Part shown: positions 32,231 through 42,811 of the stretch, in pieces
Layout: the number at the start of each line of letters is the position of its first letter
Position numbering within the stretch: the first letter of the stretch is position 1
DNA from: Prochlorococcus sp. AG-436-M02
GTDB lineage: Bacteria; Cyanobacteriota; Cyanobacteriia; PCC-6307; Cyanobiaceae
Assembly (NCBI GenBank): GCA_003212515.1
Contig: QCPL01000005.1
Location: 25,943 to 89,942 of the forward strand
DNA length: 64,000 nucleotides
Reading direction: 5' to 3'
The notes under the pieces: model-generated
Databases searched by the model: none
Told to the model about the DNA's origin: nothing
Seen by the model: only the letters and a program-made list of their open reading frames with translations
Made by a program: the position numbers and the translations under genes

Positions 32231-34067
32231 CTTTTACTTCTCTTTTAATTAGTAACTGTTGAAGGTCTTCCGAATCAACTGTTTCTTTTTCTATAAGCAT
32301 ATTTGCAAGCTCATCAAGAACAGATCTATTGTCTTCAAGAGCCTTTGTTGCTCGTTTATAAGCGATATCAACTAAAACAGACACTTCTTCATCAATTGTG
32401 GCAGCGGTATCTTCTGAAAAGTCTCTTTCAGCAGCAATATCTCGACCTAGGAACATTCCTCCTTGAGAGCGTCCTAAGGCTACTGGCCCCAGCTTTTCAC
32501 TCATGCCAAAGCGAGTGACCATTTGCCTCGCAACCTGAGCAACTTGCTTGAGATCGTTAGAAGCTCCAGTTGTCACCTCATCTTCACCGTAAACTATTTC
32601 TTCTGCTACTCTTCCTCCGAGTGCAACAGCCATTTGGTTTTGAAGATAAGATCTTGAATAAAGTCCAGACTCCATTCTCTCTTCACTTGGAGTGAAAAAT
32701 GTTAGCCCCCCAGCTTGGCCCCGTGGAATAATGGAGATTTTCTGAACTGGATCATAATCAGGCATAACTGCACCAACCAGAGCATGTCCAGCTTCATGGT
32801 AAGCAACTAGTTCTTTTCTTTTATTGCTCATAACTCTGTCTTTCTTTTCAGGACCAGCCATCACTCTTTCAATTGCATCACCGATTTCGATATTGCTTAC
32901 TTCAGTGTGCTCTCTTCTGGCGGCTAATATTGCAGCCTCATTTAGTAAATTAGCCAAGTCAGCCCCTGTAAAACCAGGGGTTCTTCTTGCAACTTGATCA
33001 AGGTCAACATCTTTTGAAAGAGTTTTTTCTCTAGCGTGGACTTTGAGAATTTGCAGACGTCCTAGATAGTCAGGTCTATCAACAACTACTTGTCTATCAA
33101 AACGACCTGGTCTTAATAGTGCTGAGTCAAGAACGTCTGGTCTATTTGTTGCTGCAACTATAATGATCCCAGTATTACCTTCAAATCCATCCATTTCGGT
33201 TAATAATTGATTTAGCGTTTGTTCTCTTTCATCATTTCCTCCACCAAGACCAGCGCCTCTTTGCCGACCAACAGCATCAATTTCATCAATAAAAACTATG
33301 CATGGTGCATTTTTTTTCGCTTGTTCAAAAAGATCTCTAACTCTACTTGCTCCTACTCCTACAAACATTTCTACAAATTCAGATCCAGATATAGAAAAGA
33401 ATGGAACTGCGGCTTCTCCAGCAACGGCTTTTGCTAATAATGTTTTACCAGTTCCTGGAGGGCCCACTAGAAGAACTCCTTTAGGAATTTTTGCTCCAAC
33501 TGCAGTAAATCGGTCAGGATTTTTTAAAAAGTCAACAACTTCAGCAAGTTCTAGTTTTGCTCCTTCAATGCCAGCAACATCACCAAAAGTAACTTGAGTG
33601 GAAGGCTCCATTTGTAATCTTGCCTTACTCTTACCAAAGCTCATTGCTGGATTACCACCTCCCCCGGCTCCACCTTGGGAACGACGGAAGAGAAAAAATA
33701 GACCTCCGAGGAGTAGAACTGGAAAAATTAAACTGCTAGCTGCTTGTTGCCAAGGATTCGCTTGCTGAGTTGGTTGAACAGCAATATCTACATCGTTTTC
33801 AGTAAGTAGTTGCAATAAGTCTTGATCTGGAGCAAGATTTACTTCAGCTCTACTTCCATCATTTTCAATAATTTGTGCAGTTCCATTATCAGGTGAGATA
33901 AAGACTCTGCTGACTTGCTTGTCTTGCACTGCTTCAATAAAATCACTATATCGAAGTGTTCTTGACCCTTCAGATTGATTGGGCCTGTCTAAGAAAGCAG
34001 TCCCAACAAATAGTATTACTACAACCATAAGGAAGTAGAGAGCTATGTTTCGCCAGCGTTTGTTCAA
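32214..34067 (-). CDS. ftsH: ATP-dependent zinc metalloprotease FtsH
   Basis: [21 protein letters not shown] region, HEAGH zinc motif. Confidence 0.98.
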   Translation of the reverse strand: MNKRWRNIALYFLMVVVILFVGTAFLDRPNQSEGSRTLRYSDFIEAVQDKQVSRVFISPDNGTAQIIENDGSRAEVNLAPDQDLLQLLTENDVDIAVQPTQQANPWQQAASSLIFPVLLLGGLFFLFRRSQGGAGGGGNPAMSFGKSKARLQMEPSTQVTFGDVAGIEGAKLELAEVVDFLKNPDRFTAVGAKIPKGVLLVGPPGTGKTLLAKAVAGEAAVPFFSISGSEFVEMFVGVGASRVRDLFEQAKKNAPCIVFIDEIDAVGRQRGAGLGGGNDEREQTLNQLLTEMDGFEGNTGIIIVAATNRPDVLDSALLRPGRFDRQVVVDRPDYLGRLQILKVHAREKTLSKDVDLDQVARRTPGFTGADLANLLNEAAILAARREHTEVSNIEIGDAIERVMAGPEKKDRVMSNKRKELVAYHEAGHALVGAVMPDYDPVQKISIIPRGQAGGLTFFTPSEERMESGLYSRSYLQNQMAVALGGRVAEEIVYGEDEVTTGASNDLKQVAQVARQMVTRFGMSEKLGPVALGRSQGGMFLGRDIAAERDFSEDTAATIDEEVSVLVDIAYKRATKALEDNRSVLDELANMLIEKETVDSEDLQQLLIKREVKVAEYI

Positions 34068-34115
34068 GGTTCTTACTCGTGATGAAGCAATATTAATAGG
34101 ATTATGACCTATCTG

Positions 34116-35288
34116 TTAGGCACTTCGCAGTACCTCGACCACACTTCTGAAAGCAAACCATTCTGGTATCTCTTCCCCATTACGAAGCATTTTTCTAAAT
34201 TGCGTCCCGCTTAACTTTCTGATATTCAAGCCAGTACTCTCTGCATGAGAGGCAGTTACGTATCCTTCTTCTTCGGTATAAACCAGGTTTAATGAAGGAA
34301 CTGTTTGCATTCCCAGCTCTTCAGCGCATTCTTTTGCAAAATTTTGAGCATCATATGGACCATAAAAATCTTCACCAGTTAATTGAGACTTACAGCCAGC
34401 CATGTCACGACCAATGATGAAATGTGAGCATCCATAGTTTCTGCGAATAATCATATGTTGAAGAGCTTCTCTTGGCCCTGCCATATGCATTGAATAAGGA
34501 AGATAGGCCCATCTAATCATTGGGTTGTTTACTTCTTCTGCGAGGCGTTCATAAGTTTGGAAACGAATTTCTCCTGGAATATCGTCTTGTTGAGTAGGTC
34601 CACACGTTGGATGAACAAGAACTACAGCATCTTTAGTTACATTGTTAGCATGAAGAGCTTGGGTGAATAATTCATAATGTGCTCTATGAATAGGATTTCT
34701 ACATTGAAAAGCAACTACATCTTGATCTTTAGGAAGAGTTTTTCTTACTTCTAATGGGGTTTTGCAAGGAAAAATTCTCTTAGGAAGTTCTAAACCCTGT
34801 AAGTCCCCTCCTAGATAAAATTTCTTTCTTTCCATTGAAATCATCCTTACAGCAGGATGTTCCAATGAAGTTGTTCCATAACAACCTTTAGCTTCAAGAA
34901 CTTTATCGGGCTCCCAAATATCATTGATCGTTAAAATTGCTAGTTTTTGTTCTTTATAACTAAGAATAACTTTCTCACCTATATCTAAATCTTGACGATT
35001 GGTGTCCAAAACTATAGGTAGACCAAATAATCTTCCATCACAGGTTCTATTTTTTTTAACTACAGACTCATAATTCTGTTTGTTCATGAAGCCTTTTAGA
35101 GGAGAAAAACCTCCAATTAGAAGTAGTTCAATGTCACAAGCATTGCGATCTGAACATTCGATTGTCTTGTTAGCACTTTGAAGGATTTTTTCATGAGAAT
35201 CCTTCTTTAGCATTAGGTTTTCGAGTTTCCCTCCATATGCTGCTATTACTTCAGATCTTGAATTTGATAATGCTTGTTTAAAGGTCAT
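34116..35288 (-). CDS. sat: Sulfate adenylyltransferase
   Basis: QCRNPIHRAHYELF, IIGRDMAGCKS, GTQFRKMLRNG. Confidence 0.96.
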   Translation of the reverse strand: MTFKQALSNSRSEVIAAYGGKLENLMLKKDSHEKILQSANKTIECSDRNACDIELLLIGGFSPLKGFMNKQNYESVVKKNRTCDGRLFGLPIVLDTNRQDLDIGEKVILSYKEQKLAILTINDIWEPDKVLEAKGCYGTTSLEHPAVRMISMERKKFYLGGDLQGLELPKRIFPCKTPLEVRKTLPKDQDVVAFQCRNPIHRAHYELFTQALHANNVTKDAVVLVHPTCGPTQQDDIPGEIRFQTYERLAEEVNNPMIRWAYLPYSMHMAGPREALQHMIIRRNYGCSHFIIGRDMAGCKSQLTGEDFYGPYDAQNFAKECAEELGMQTVPSLNLVYTEEEGYVTASHAESTGLNIRKLSGTQFRKMLRNGEEIPEWFAFRSVVEVLRSA

Positions 35289-35353
35289 TAGCAGGAGTTA
35301 TATCCGAGAAATTCTCCCAGATAGGAGGGAAAAAAACTAGGGGGAATAATTAA

Positions 35354-35391
35354 ACAACAAAAAAGGGGTCATTAGACCCCTTTTTTGTTGT
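35354..35391. terminator. psbO terminator (symmetrical)
   Basis: Perfect 17 bp inverted repeat ACAACAAAAAAGGGGTC-atta-GACCCCTTTTTTGTTGT downstream of psbO. Confidence 0.9.
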
Positions 35392-35421
35392 GCGGTCTTT
35401 AATTAAAGATCAGAAGTGTTT

Positions 35422-36213
35422 CTAGGCTTTACGACCATATAGTTCACCAATGATTTTTACATCAACTGGTTCTTTTGATCCCAGATCGTTATCTGATGGT
35501 TGCACTGCAACAAAAGTTCCAGCAAATTCAGAAGTATCAGAATCGACACTATCAATTGAAAGGGTTATAACCCCTTTCCCATCAAGGTCTCTTTTGATGT
35601 TTTCTTTTGCAAGTTCTTCATCATCACCACCTAAAGCAACTAGACCTTGTGCGTATTCAACACCAGTATCTTTAGCGCGGCTTTTTGGATCTAGGAAATC
35701 ACCTGTGCGATAGCTAGGAGTATAAGTGGTTCCTGAAGCTTCAGTGCCTGGAGCTATAGATTTCCCTTTGAAATCTACTGCCATTTCTTTAGCAGAGAAG
35801 ACAAATGGGAATTCTTCTCCAGTAGGAGAAAGAACGGTAATTAATTGAAAGTCAATACCACCTTGTTCTTTGAAGGTGCTTCCAGAAACATCACCATAAA
35901 CCTGTTCAACAGTTGTGTTGTTTCTTGGACTAATGATTTTTGCTGGTACAAATTCAGCTTCTGCTCTTTTTGATCTAGCAACCTTCACATACACCTCTGT
36001 TGGGTGCATGCAGATATCGGTAAGACGTCCATCAATGCTGAATGATCCTTGAGATCCAGCAGATATTGTTGGGCAATCATTTGCTTTGCCGGTATTAACA
36101 ACATCGGCAAATCTTGCATTGCCTCTTTCTCCAGAGGCAGAGACACTACTTGGGGCAGCTATGAAGGTGAGACAGAAAGCAAGCACCAGGGCTAGCAAAG
36201 GACGAAATCTCAT
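35422..36213 (-). CDS. psbO: Photosystem II manganese-stabilizing protein PsbO
   Basis: Signal peptide, CPTISAGSQGSFSIDGRLTDICMHPTEVYVK. Confidence 0.97.
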   Translation of the reverse strand: MRFRPLLALVLAFCLTFIAAPSSVSASGERGNARFADVVNTGKANDCPTISAGSQGSFSIDGRLTDICMHPTEVYVKVARSKRAEAEFVPAKIISPRNNTTVEQVYGDVSGSTFKEQGGIDFQLITVLSPTGEEFPFVFSAKEMAVDFKGKSIAPGTEASGTTYTPSYRTGDFLDPKSRAKDTGVEYAQGLVALGGDDEELAKENIKRDLDGKGVITLSIDSVDSDTSEFAGTFVAVQPSDNDLGSKEPVDVKIIGELYGRKA

Positions 36214-36401
36214 GGATGGGAAGCCTAAAGGCCAAATGTATGCGGTATAAAAACCGCCCTATTACTCAGTTGGGAGCTTACAGGGGGAATCGCGCCTTAT
36301 GTATAGCCTTTTGCAGCTCTAAACAACTCGTAGCTTAATTATTTCGCTAAAAAGTGCCTCGAATTCTCGAGATCAATTCCAGTGCAGCTCTTTTTGCTAT
36401 T

Positions 36402-37699
36402 TTAAGACTTGTGAACGGGATTGTTAACTTTTTTTGATTTAGCCATTAATTGAATTTTTAAAGCATCCAGTAAATGGTGTGCAATGGATATTTTTGAATT
36501 TACTTGGATATTTTGCATTTCATCGCTTGGACCTAGCAACCAACCTCCATTGAATTCTGATTCAAACCCTTGATTCATTCGGTCAATGGGGTTTGCCATT
36601 AAAAGATCACATCCTTTGTGTTTTTTTTGGCAAGTGCAAGTTTTTGTATTTCATTATCATTCCCTGCAAGGGCTGCAAAGCCAAGGAAAACCTGATTTGA
36701 TTGCTTTCTTTCAATTAGTTTTTTGAGTAAATCCGGGACGATCTCAAAATTTTCTTGCAATGACTCTACAAGTCTTTCCTTACGTATTTTCCCTGAAACT
36801 TTTCCCTTGATTTGTATATCTGCAATTGCTGCCGCCATTGCAATTACATCTGCAGAACTTTGTAAGTTTTCAAGTGCTCTAAACATATCTTTAGAGCTTC
36901 TAGCTTCAATACAGTTTAATCCCTCTAGCAAAGCTGGATTGATTTGAAGTGATCCATGCAATAAATCAACTTTTGCACCTCTAAATCTTGCGGCTTGTGC
37001 TAAAAGAACGCCCATTTTTCCACTACTTCTATTACTGAGGTATCTAGCTCCATCAATATCTTCGATTGTTGCCCCTGCAGTTACCAAGATTTTTAACCCT
37101 TCCCAGTCTTTTTCCAGTGGTAATTTCTGAATTGTTGCACTTTCTAAGGCCAGTTGAATTAATTCAGGATTAGTCATTCGACCCTGCCCGATGCGATCAC
37201 ATGCCAAAAGTCCTTCTGATGGGGACAATGTAATTACATTTGGCAATCCTTTAAGTTTTCGCCAATTACTTTTTACTGCTTGGTTTTTCCACATTCCTGT
37301 ATTCATTGCAGCTGCTGCTATAACAGGCTTCTCTGATGCTAAAAGTAAACTTGCTGCTAAACCATCACCAAGACCAAAGACCCACCTTGCAAGAGAGGAT
37401 GCACTTAATGGTGCAATCACAATGAGATCTGCCCATTCCGCAAGTTCAATATGTAATGGTTTGCCTCTTTGAGGGTCCCATTGATCTGAATCTTGATAGC
37501 AGCAATTTCTACTTAATGTTGCTAAAGAAACTGGGCTAACTAATTGAGAAGCACTAGGAGTTAGAACGCAACGGACTTCAGCACCAATCTTAATTAAATT
37601 ACTAATTAAGATCGGGGTCTTTACAGCTGCGATGCTCCCAGAAGCTATCACAAGGATTTTTCGCCCTTTTAAATTTTGAGTCTCCTCAGTCTTCATCAA
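36402..37699 (-). CDS. coaBC: Phosphopantothenoylcysteine decarboxylase / phosphopantothenate-cysteine ligase CoaBC, reading frame interrupted at an A8 run
   Basis: Frame 1 (37699..36600) carries CoaC and most of CoaB; the continuation KGCDLLMANPIDRMNQGFESEFNGGWLLGP lies in the -1 frame (track ORF 36402..36599). Confidence 0.9.
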
Positions 37700-37925
37700 A
37701 TGGTTCCTGATCTATTAAATGATGGTAATTAAGAGTTAATTCTGGCCTATGTATCGCTAGAGCTCTTAAAAGGTGCCAGTCATTTAAGCTTTCAAAAGGA
37801 TTAGGGTAATCCTCTTCTTCTAGCCTTTCGGCTAGTTTTGCAGTTGATTGGTCATCAAATTTTAGGAGGAGCTCTTCAGTAATTTTTCTGGGGGAGCAAT
37901 TTAAATCTATATTTTTTTTAGCCAT
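37686..37925 (-). CDS. Conserved cyanobacterial protein (DUF2555-like)
   Basis: LAERLEEEDYPNPFESLNDWHLLRALAIHRPEL. Confidence 0.8.
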   Translation of the reverse strand: MAKKNIDLNCSPRKITEELLLKFDDQSTAKLAERLEEEDYPNPFESLNDWHLLRALAIHRPELTLNYHHLIDQEPFDED

Positions 37926-38149
37926 GGTTTCTTTAGTTGAACTGAATCCACTGCCATTTATTTATTCTATTTAAAAACGGTACTAAATAAAAGCTTTATT
38001 TAATCTGTCTCATTTAAGAATAATGCAACCATTCTTTTCCCTTAAAGATTTAATTCTAAATGTTTGATGTTGATTTTATCTTCAATTCCTCGGTTCTTCC
38101 TGCGAGAAGTAAATTAATGAGGTAAAAGAAGCTAATAAGAAAAATAATT

Positions 38150-38350
38150 ATGTCTCAATCAAAAAGGGAGCAAGTCGTAAGTCATCTTCGGTACATCAGG
38201 CAAGAGCTTAGAGAAATGCATCAAGGAGTATTGGATGATGGATTATTACCTGAGCCAGGAGAAATAAGAGGCGTTATGGCACAAATGGAGGCTTTACATG
38301 AATTACTGGAAGGAAAATCAAAGTCCAAGACAAAACAAGAAGATGCATAG
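38150..38350 (+). CDS. Small hypothetical protein
   Basis: 66 aa, charged, MSQSKREQVVSHLRYIRQELREMHQGVLDDGLLPEPGEIRGVM. Confidence 0.65.
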   Translation: MSQSKREQVVSHLRYIRQELREMHQGVLDDGLLPEPGEIRGVMAQMEALHELLEGKSKSKTKQEDA

Positions 38351-38428
38351 TTGTTTTTTCTTGCATTGTAATTCTCATGTTATTAGGATGAATATTTTCT
38401 ATAAAAAAACTTTAGCCATTTATATGGA

Positions 38429-38767
38429 ATGAAGTATCAGCAAACTGCATTTAGCCGTAATATTTTAAATATCATCAACCGTTTAGATATTTGGTCTTCC
38501 AATCCATGGAGGAAGTATTCTCTCTTAATAATAATATTTTTATTTGCATTTTTTTTAGGAAGTTCTATAGGCATGATAAATGGAGCATTGTCTTTAATGG
38601 ATCCAGTTGGTGCATTCTTCACTGTGATTCTAATTGAAATATTTATACGTTTTAGAAAATTAGATGGTAATACAAAAGAAGTAAGTTCTATCTCTAGATC
38701 TATTATGGATAGCTTCAGGATGGGACTTGTATATGGTTTATTTATGGAAGGCTTTAAGTTACTTTAG
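38429..38767 (+). CDS. DUF565/Ycf20-like membrane protein
   Basis: SNPWRKYSLLIIIFLFAFFLGSSIGMI. Confidence 0.75.
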   Translation: MKYQQTAFSRNILNIINRLDIWSSNPWRKYSLLIIIFLFAFFLGSSIGMINGALSLMDPVGAFFTVILIEIFIRFRKLDGNTKEVSSISRSIMDSFRMGLVYGLFMEGFKLL

Positions 38768-38802
38768 CAAGAAGGACTATCTTCTTATTATTTAACAAAT
38801 AA

Positions 38803-39819
38803 TTAATTATTTACGGCAGCAAGAAGGTAGAGCAGGGCCATCCTGATTGGGATCCCATTTGAAACTTGCTGGGCTACTAAGCAAATAGAATTATCTTCTA
38901 ATAACTCGCTACTAATTTCAATTCCTCTATTTACTGGACCTGGATGTAATACAGGTATTTTTTTCTCACACCATTGTAATTTCTGATGCGTTATTCCATA
39001 TTTTTCATGATATAAATTTAGGTTTGAGATGAGATTCTCACTCATTCTCTCTTTTTGAAGTCGTAATGTAATTAGAGCATCTGTATTATTTAATGCCTCT
39101 TTTAACGATCTACATATTGTAATTTTCCCACGTTTCTTTATTGGGTCTTCTTTTTGCTCAGATGGAGGTTCTTCAGCAAATCTTGAGAAGTCTTCAGGGA
39201 GTAGTGATTGAGGCCCGCAGAGAATTACGTTTGCTCCACAACCAGTAAGGCTCCAAAGATTTGATCGAGCAACTCGAGAATGAAGAATATCACCAACTAT
39301 AGTAATTGTTTTCCCAAGAAGACTTTCAGGAGAACCTTGACTATTGTCAAAGTAATTCGTCAATGTAAATAAGTCGAGTAGAGCTTGGCTTGGATGACTA
39401 TGTAGTCCATCCCCACCATTGAGAACTGAAACTTTTTTATTTTTTTGATCTAGGTATTTTGCAAGCTGAGCAGGCACGCCAGTATCCCTATGACGTATAA
39501 CTAGAACCTCTGCTCCCATAGCGACATAGGTCAAAACAGTATCAAGAGGCGTTTCACCTTTAATTAAGGCACTCGATGATGGTGTAAAGGATTGAACATC
39601 TGCAGATAGTTTTTTCGCTGCTAGTTCAAAACTGCTTCGGGTTCTTGTGCTTGGTTCAAAAAATAAAGTTGCTATGAGACGACCCTGTAAGGCAGGTAAT
39701 TTTCTCGATCCAGTTTGTGGAAGTCTCTTAAAACGATGAGCAAGTTCTAGAACTTCTTTATAGTCCTCAAGAGAGAAGGAGGACAAATCAATGATGTGTT
39801 TATGTGCCCAGTTGCTCAT
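38803..39819 (-). CDS. pyrB: Aspartate carbamoyltransferase catalytic subunit
   Basis: [44 protein letters not shown]. Confidence 0.97.
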   Translation of the reverse strand: MSNWAHKHIIDLSSFSLEDYKEVLELAHRFKRLPQTGSRKLPALQGRLIATLFFEPSTRTRSSFELAAKKLSADVQSFTPSSSALIKGETPLDTVLTYVAMGAEVLVIRHRDTGVPAQLAKYLDQKNKKVSVLNGGDGLHSHPSQALLDLFTLTNYFDNSQGSPESLLGKTITIVGDILHSRVARSNLWSLTGCGANVILCGPQSLLPEDFSRFAEEPPSEQKEDPIKKRGKITICRSLKEALNNTDALITLRLQKERMSENLISNLNLYHEKYGITHQKLQWCEKKIPVLHPGPVNRGIEISSELLEDNSICLVAQQVSNGIPIRMALLYLLAAVNN

Positions 39820-40436
39820 GGTCCTTCTTCCAACCTAGGTTCCCAAGATCGCAAAGTTGATGGGCAGTGATCTCCTTTGGCTCTTTTGCTAACGCTTCGA
39901 CTGCTTTTCAAATACCATCGCCATGGCAAGCTTTTTGCTTTTGATATTCCAATTCTTGTTGTTTGAACAATTTGGTTCATATTTTTGGCAGATCGCCCTT
40001 TGCTGATCCATATACCATTCTCCACAGAGACTAGTAAATTGTCATGACTTCTTTTCAATCCAAATCTATTTGCTAATAATCCAGGACCTGCAGCTATACG
40101 TTCATCTTCATTTGGCATAGCTATAGCTCTAAGAAGCACCCCATTAGCCCAACCTGATTTGTAAGTAACTATATTTACGCAGTGATATTTGCCATATGTT
40201 AGATAAACATATAGATGACCAGGTTCCCCAAAAAGGGTTTCATTTCTAGCAGTTCTGTTTTTGAATCCATGGCATCCAGGTTCAGATTGACAATATGCCT
40301 CTGTCTCAACAATGACGCCCCAAAGAAGTTTATTGTTAGGTTTGCGTTTTATAAGTAGACAACCTATTAAGTTAGGAGCAACTAATTTTGATTGCTTGCA
40401 AAAAAATTCAGTTTTTAAAGGTGAATGATCTATTGT
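39816..40436 (-). CDS. 3-methyladenine DNA glycosylase, AAG/MPG family; full domain open but no canonical start codon
   Basis: Manual translation upstream of the 107 aa track ORF gives [96 protein letters not shown]..., matching AAG core motifs. Confidence 0.85.
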   Translation of the reverse strand, partial: TIDHSPLKTEFFCKQSKLVAPNLIGCLLIKRKPNNKLLWGVIVETEAYCQSEPGCHGFKNRTARNETLFGEPGHLYVYLTYGKYHCVNIVTYKSGWANGVLLRAIAMPNEDERIAAGPGLLANRFGLKRSHDNLLVSVENGIWISKGRSAKNMNQIVQTTRIGISKAKSLPWRWYLKSSRSVSKRAKGDHCPSTLRSWEPRLEEGP

Positions 40437-40538
40437 TCATGGAGTTAATGAATTTAGTCTAATTACTTTTCCATAAAATCTTTTCTAAAACTATAAGTCC
40501 CTTCTCAAAATATATTCAACAAATAGACAAGTAAATAA

Positions 40539-41339
40539 ATGAACAAGAAAAGCAAATCCACTCATCAGTTATTTGATCAGAATAATCCCAACATGAGGTT
40601 AGAACTTTTTACTTGGCCAGAGGTTGAGGAATACCTTAGACAGTGTAAAGGAATTATTTTGCCAATTGGATCCACTGAGCAACATGGACCTACTGGCGCA
40701 ATAGGTACTGATGCATTAACTGCTAAAGCTGTAGCGCATGAGGTTGCCAAGAGAACAGGAGTTATTGTTACTCCTACTCAACCATTTGGGATGGCCGAAC
40801 ATCACCTTGGCTTTCCTGGAACAATGAGTCTTCGACCGTCAACATTGCTTTCATTGGTGCATGACCTTCTGGTATCTCTTTCTATGCATGGATTTGAAAA
40901 GATTTTTATTGTTAATGGACATGGAGGGAATATTGCAACTATTAAATCTGCATTTGCACAGGCTTACAGAACTATCTCAAATATGGGATCGCCAACATCA
41001 CAATCATTTCAATGTAAATTGGCTAATTGGTTTATGACTCCAGAAGTTTTTAAAGAGGCTCGTTTGATTTATGGTGATAAAGAAGGGCAACATGCAACAC
41101 CTAGCGAGATTGCGTTAACCTTGCATCTTGAACCAAGTTTATTAAGCAAACAATGTAAACTTCCCCCAGCTTCTCCAGTTGGCCCTATATATGATTATAA
41201 AGACTTCCGTCAAAGATACTTTGATGGAAGAATGGGCTCAGATCCATTTTTAGCTACTGCAAAAGATGGAGAAAAGTTTCTAGATAAAGCAGCATCTGCT
41301 TTATCTAAGAATTTATTAGATTTTCTTGAAGAATCATGA
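40539..41339 (+). CDS. Creatininase/creatinine amidohydrolase family protein
   Basis: ILPIGSTEQHGPTGAIGTDAL, NGHGGNI, HAT. Confidence 0.9.
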   Translation: MNKKSKSTHQLFDQNNPNMRLELFTWPEVEEYLRQCKGIILPIGSTEQHGPTGAIGTDALTAKAVAHEVAKRTGVIVTPTQPFGMAEHHLGFPGTMSLRPSTLLSLVHDLLVSLSMHGFEKIFIVNGHGGNIATIKSAFAQAYRTISNMGSPTSQSFQCKLANWFMTPEVFKEARLIYGDKEGQHATPSEIALTLHLEPSLLSKQCKLPPASPVGPIYDYKDFRQRYFDGRMGSDPFLATAKDGEKFLDKAASALSKNLLDFLEES

Positions 41340-41635
41340 CTAGGATCACTTCAGATGATGTTAGAAAAGTTGCAAAACTTTCTCGTTTGGAAATTCCTGA
41401 CGATGATGTTGAAAAGTATTCAAATCAACTTGAAGATATTTTAGAATATATTGCTCAACTTGAAAGAATTGATACTACAAATGTGCCCCCAACTACAAGA
41501 GCTGTGGAGGTCGTGAATGTATTTAGAGATGATAATGTGAAAACTTCTTCTAATGATATTAGGGATCAACTTTTGAGTCTTGCGCCAGAAAGAGAAGGAG
41601 AATTTTATAAAGTCCCAAAGATACTTTCAGAATAA
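41336..41635 (+). CDS. gatC: Asp-tRNA(Asn)/Glu-tRNA(Gln) amidotransferase subunit C
   Basis: VRKVAKLSRLEIPDDDVEKYSNQLEDILEYIAQLERIDT. Confidence 0.95.
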   Translation: MTRITSDDVRKVAKLSRLEIPDDDVEKYSNQLEDILEYIAQLERIDTTNVPPTTRAVEVVNVFRDDNVKTSSNDIRDQLLSLAPEREGEFYKVPKILSE

Positions 41636-41641
41636 TATAGC

Positions 41642-42673
41642 TTAACTCTTATCTGGTATGACTGCGGTTTTATGTAGAAGATAAATCCATTTTTTCCGCC
41701 ATCTCTTAGTTGGGATAAGATTTGCTAAGGGCCTCATCTTACTCCTGCTTTTTTTGTGACTTCTTACTCCTAGAAAAATGTCATATAGAAAGTTTAAACT
41801 ATCTTTTTTAGACTCAAATATTCCCATTCTTTGGGGTGAACCTTTCTCGTCTAATAACGGTTTAGTTAGCTCATAAGCAGGTTTATATTCAAACCAGGGA
41901 ATTGATGGCCATAAATGATGAACAAGATGATAGTTCTGGCCCATAATAAGTATATTCATGACTCGACTTGGATATACTCTTGCATTCTTCCATTTATTTC
42001 TAGCTAAAAAAGGTCTATGTGGTAAATAATCAAAGAATATTCCTAGAGTTACGCCAACCATTAATGCTGGTCCAAACCATAAGTTATAAATTACATTCAT
42101 GAAATTAAAATGTATCCCTGCTATTACAATTGTGATAAAAAAGGATCTTTCTAATCCCCATTGCATGAGTTCATATCTTCTCCATAACTTTCTCTGAAAA
42201 AAGAAATATTCATGATAAAAGAACCTTGGGGCAATTAACCATACGGGACCAAAGGTACTGACAATATGATCAGGATCATTTTTAGGATCATTTACATGTG
42301 AGTGATGTTGAAGGTGAACCCTTGTAAAGACTGGAAAGCTAAAACCCAATAATATTGCGGCACCATGCCCCATTGCTTGATTGATCCATTTGTTTGGATG
42401 TGCTGCTTTATGGCATGCATCGTGAATAACCGTGCCTTCCATATGAAGCGCAATGAATGCAAGAGCCACTAATATTTGAAGTGGCCAAATTCCTTTGTAC
42501 CACTGCCAAATGGCCAAAAAGGCTATTGCATAACCACCAATGAATAAACCCACCGTTGGATTTAGAAAACCTGGAGGATCTAAATATTCTTTAATACGTT
42601 TTTGCCAAAAAGATGAAGATTGAAAATGCAAGGATTGATCATCCTTTTGAATAGATTTTATTTTTGTTTTCAT
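41642..42673 (-). CDS. crtR: Beta-carotene hydroxylase (fatty-acid-desaturase family)
   Basis: HDACHKAAHP, HLQHHSHVND, HLVHHLWPSIPW His boxes. Confidence 0.9.
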   Translation of the reverse strand: MKTKIKSIQKDDQSLHFQSSSFWQKRIKEYLDPPGFLNPTVGLFIGGYAIAFLAIWQWYKGIWPLQILVALAFIALHMEGTVIHDACHKAAHPNKWINQAMGHGAAILLGFSFPVFTRVHLQHHSHVNDPKNDPDHIVSTFGPVWLIAPRFFYHEYFFFQRKLWRRYELMQWGLERSFFITIVIAGIHFNFMNVIYNLWFGPALMVGVTLGIFFDYLPHRPFLARNKWKNARVYPSRVMNILIMGQNYHLVHHLWPSIPWFEYKPAYELTKPLLDEKGSPQRMGIFESKKDSLNFLYDIFLGVRSHKKSRSKMRPLANLIPTKRWRKKWIYLLHKTAVIPDKS

Positions 42674-42729
42674 TGCGCTTCGGAATCACAATTTAGAAAC
42701 AAACACATACCTATTAACGCATTGAATGA

Positions 42730-42811
42730 TGCCCACCGGGAGACTTGAACTCCCACGACCGAAGTCACTGGTACCTAAAACCAGCGCGTCTACCAATTCC
42801 GCCAGATGGGC
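42730..42811 (-). tRNA. tRNA-Leu (anticodon UAG)
   Basis: GCCCATC...GGTGGGC acceptor stem, CTGGT-TTTAGGT-ACCAG anticodon arm, variable arm, GTTCAAG T-loop. Confidence 0.95.

Noticed and set aside
33298-33597. 99 aa + strand ORF opposite ftsH
   Set aside because: Antisense to the AAA module of FtsH
36402-36599. 65 aa ORF as an independent new small protein
   Set aside because: Sequence is the C-terminal end of CoaB in the -1 frame, so treated as part of coaBC unless reinitiation is shown
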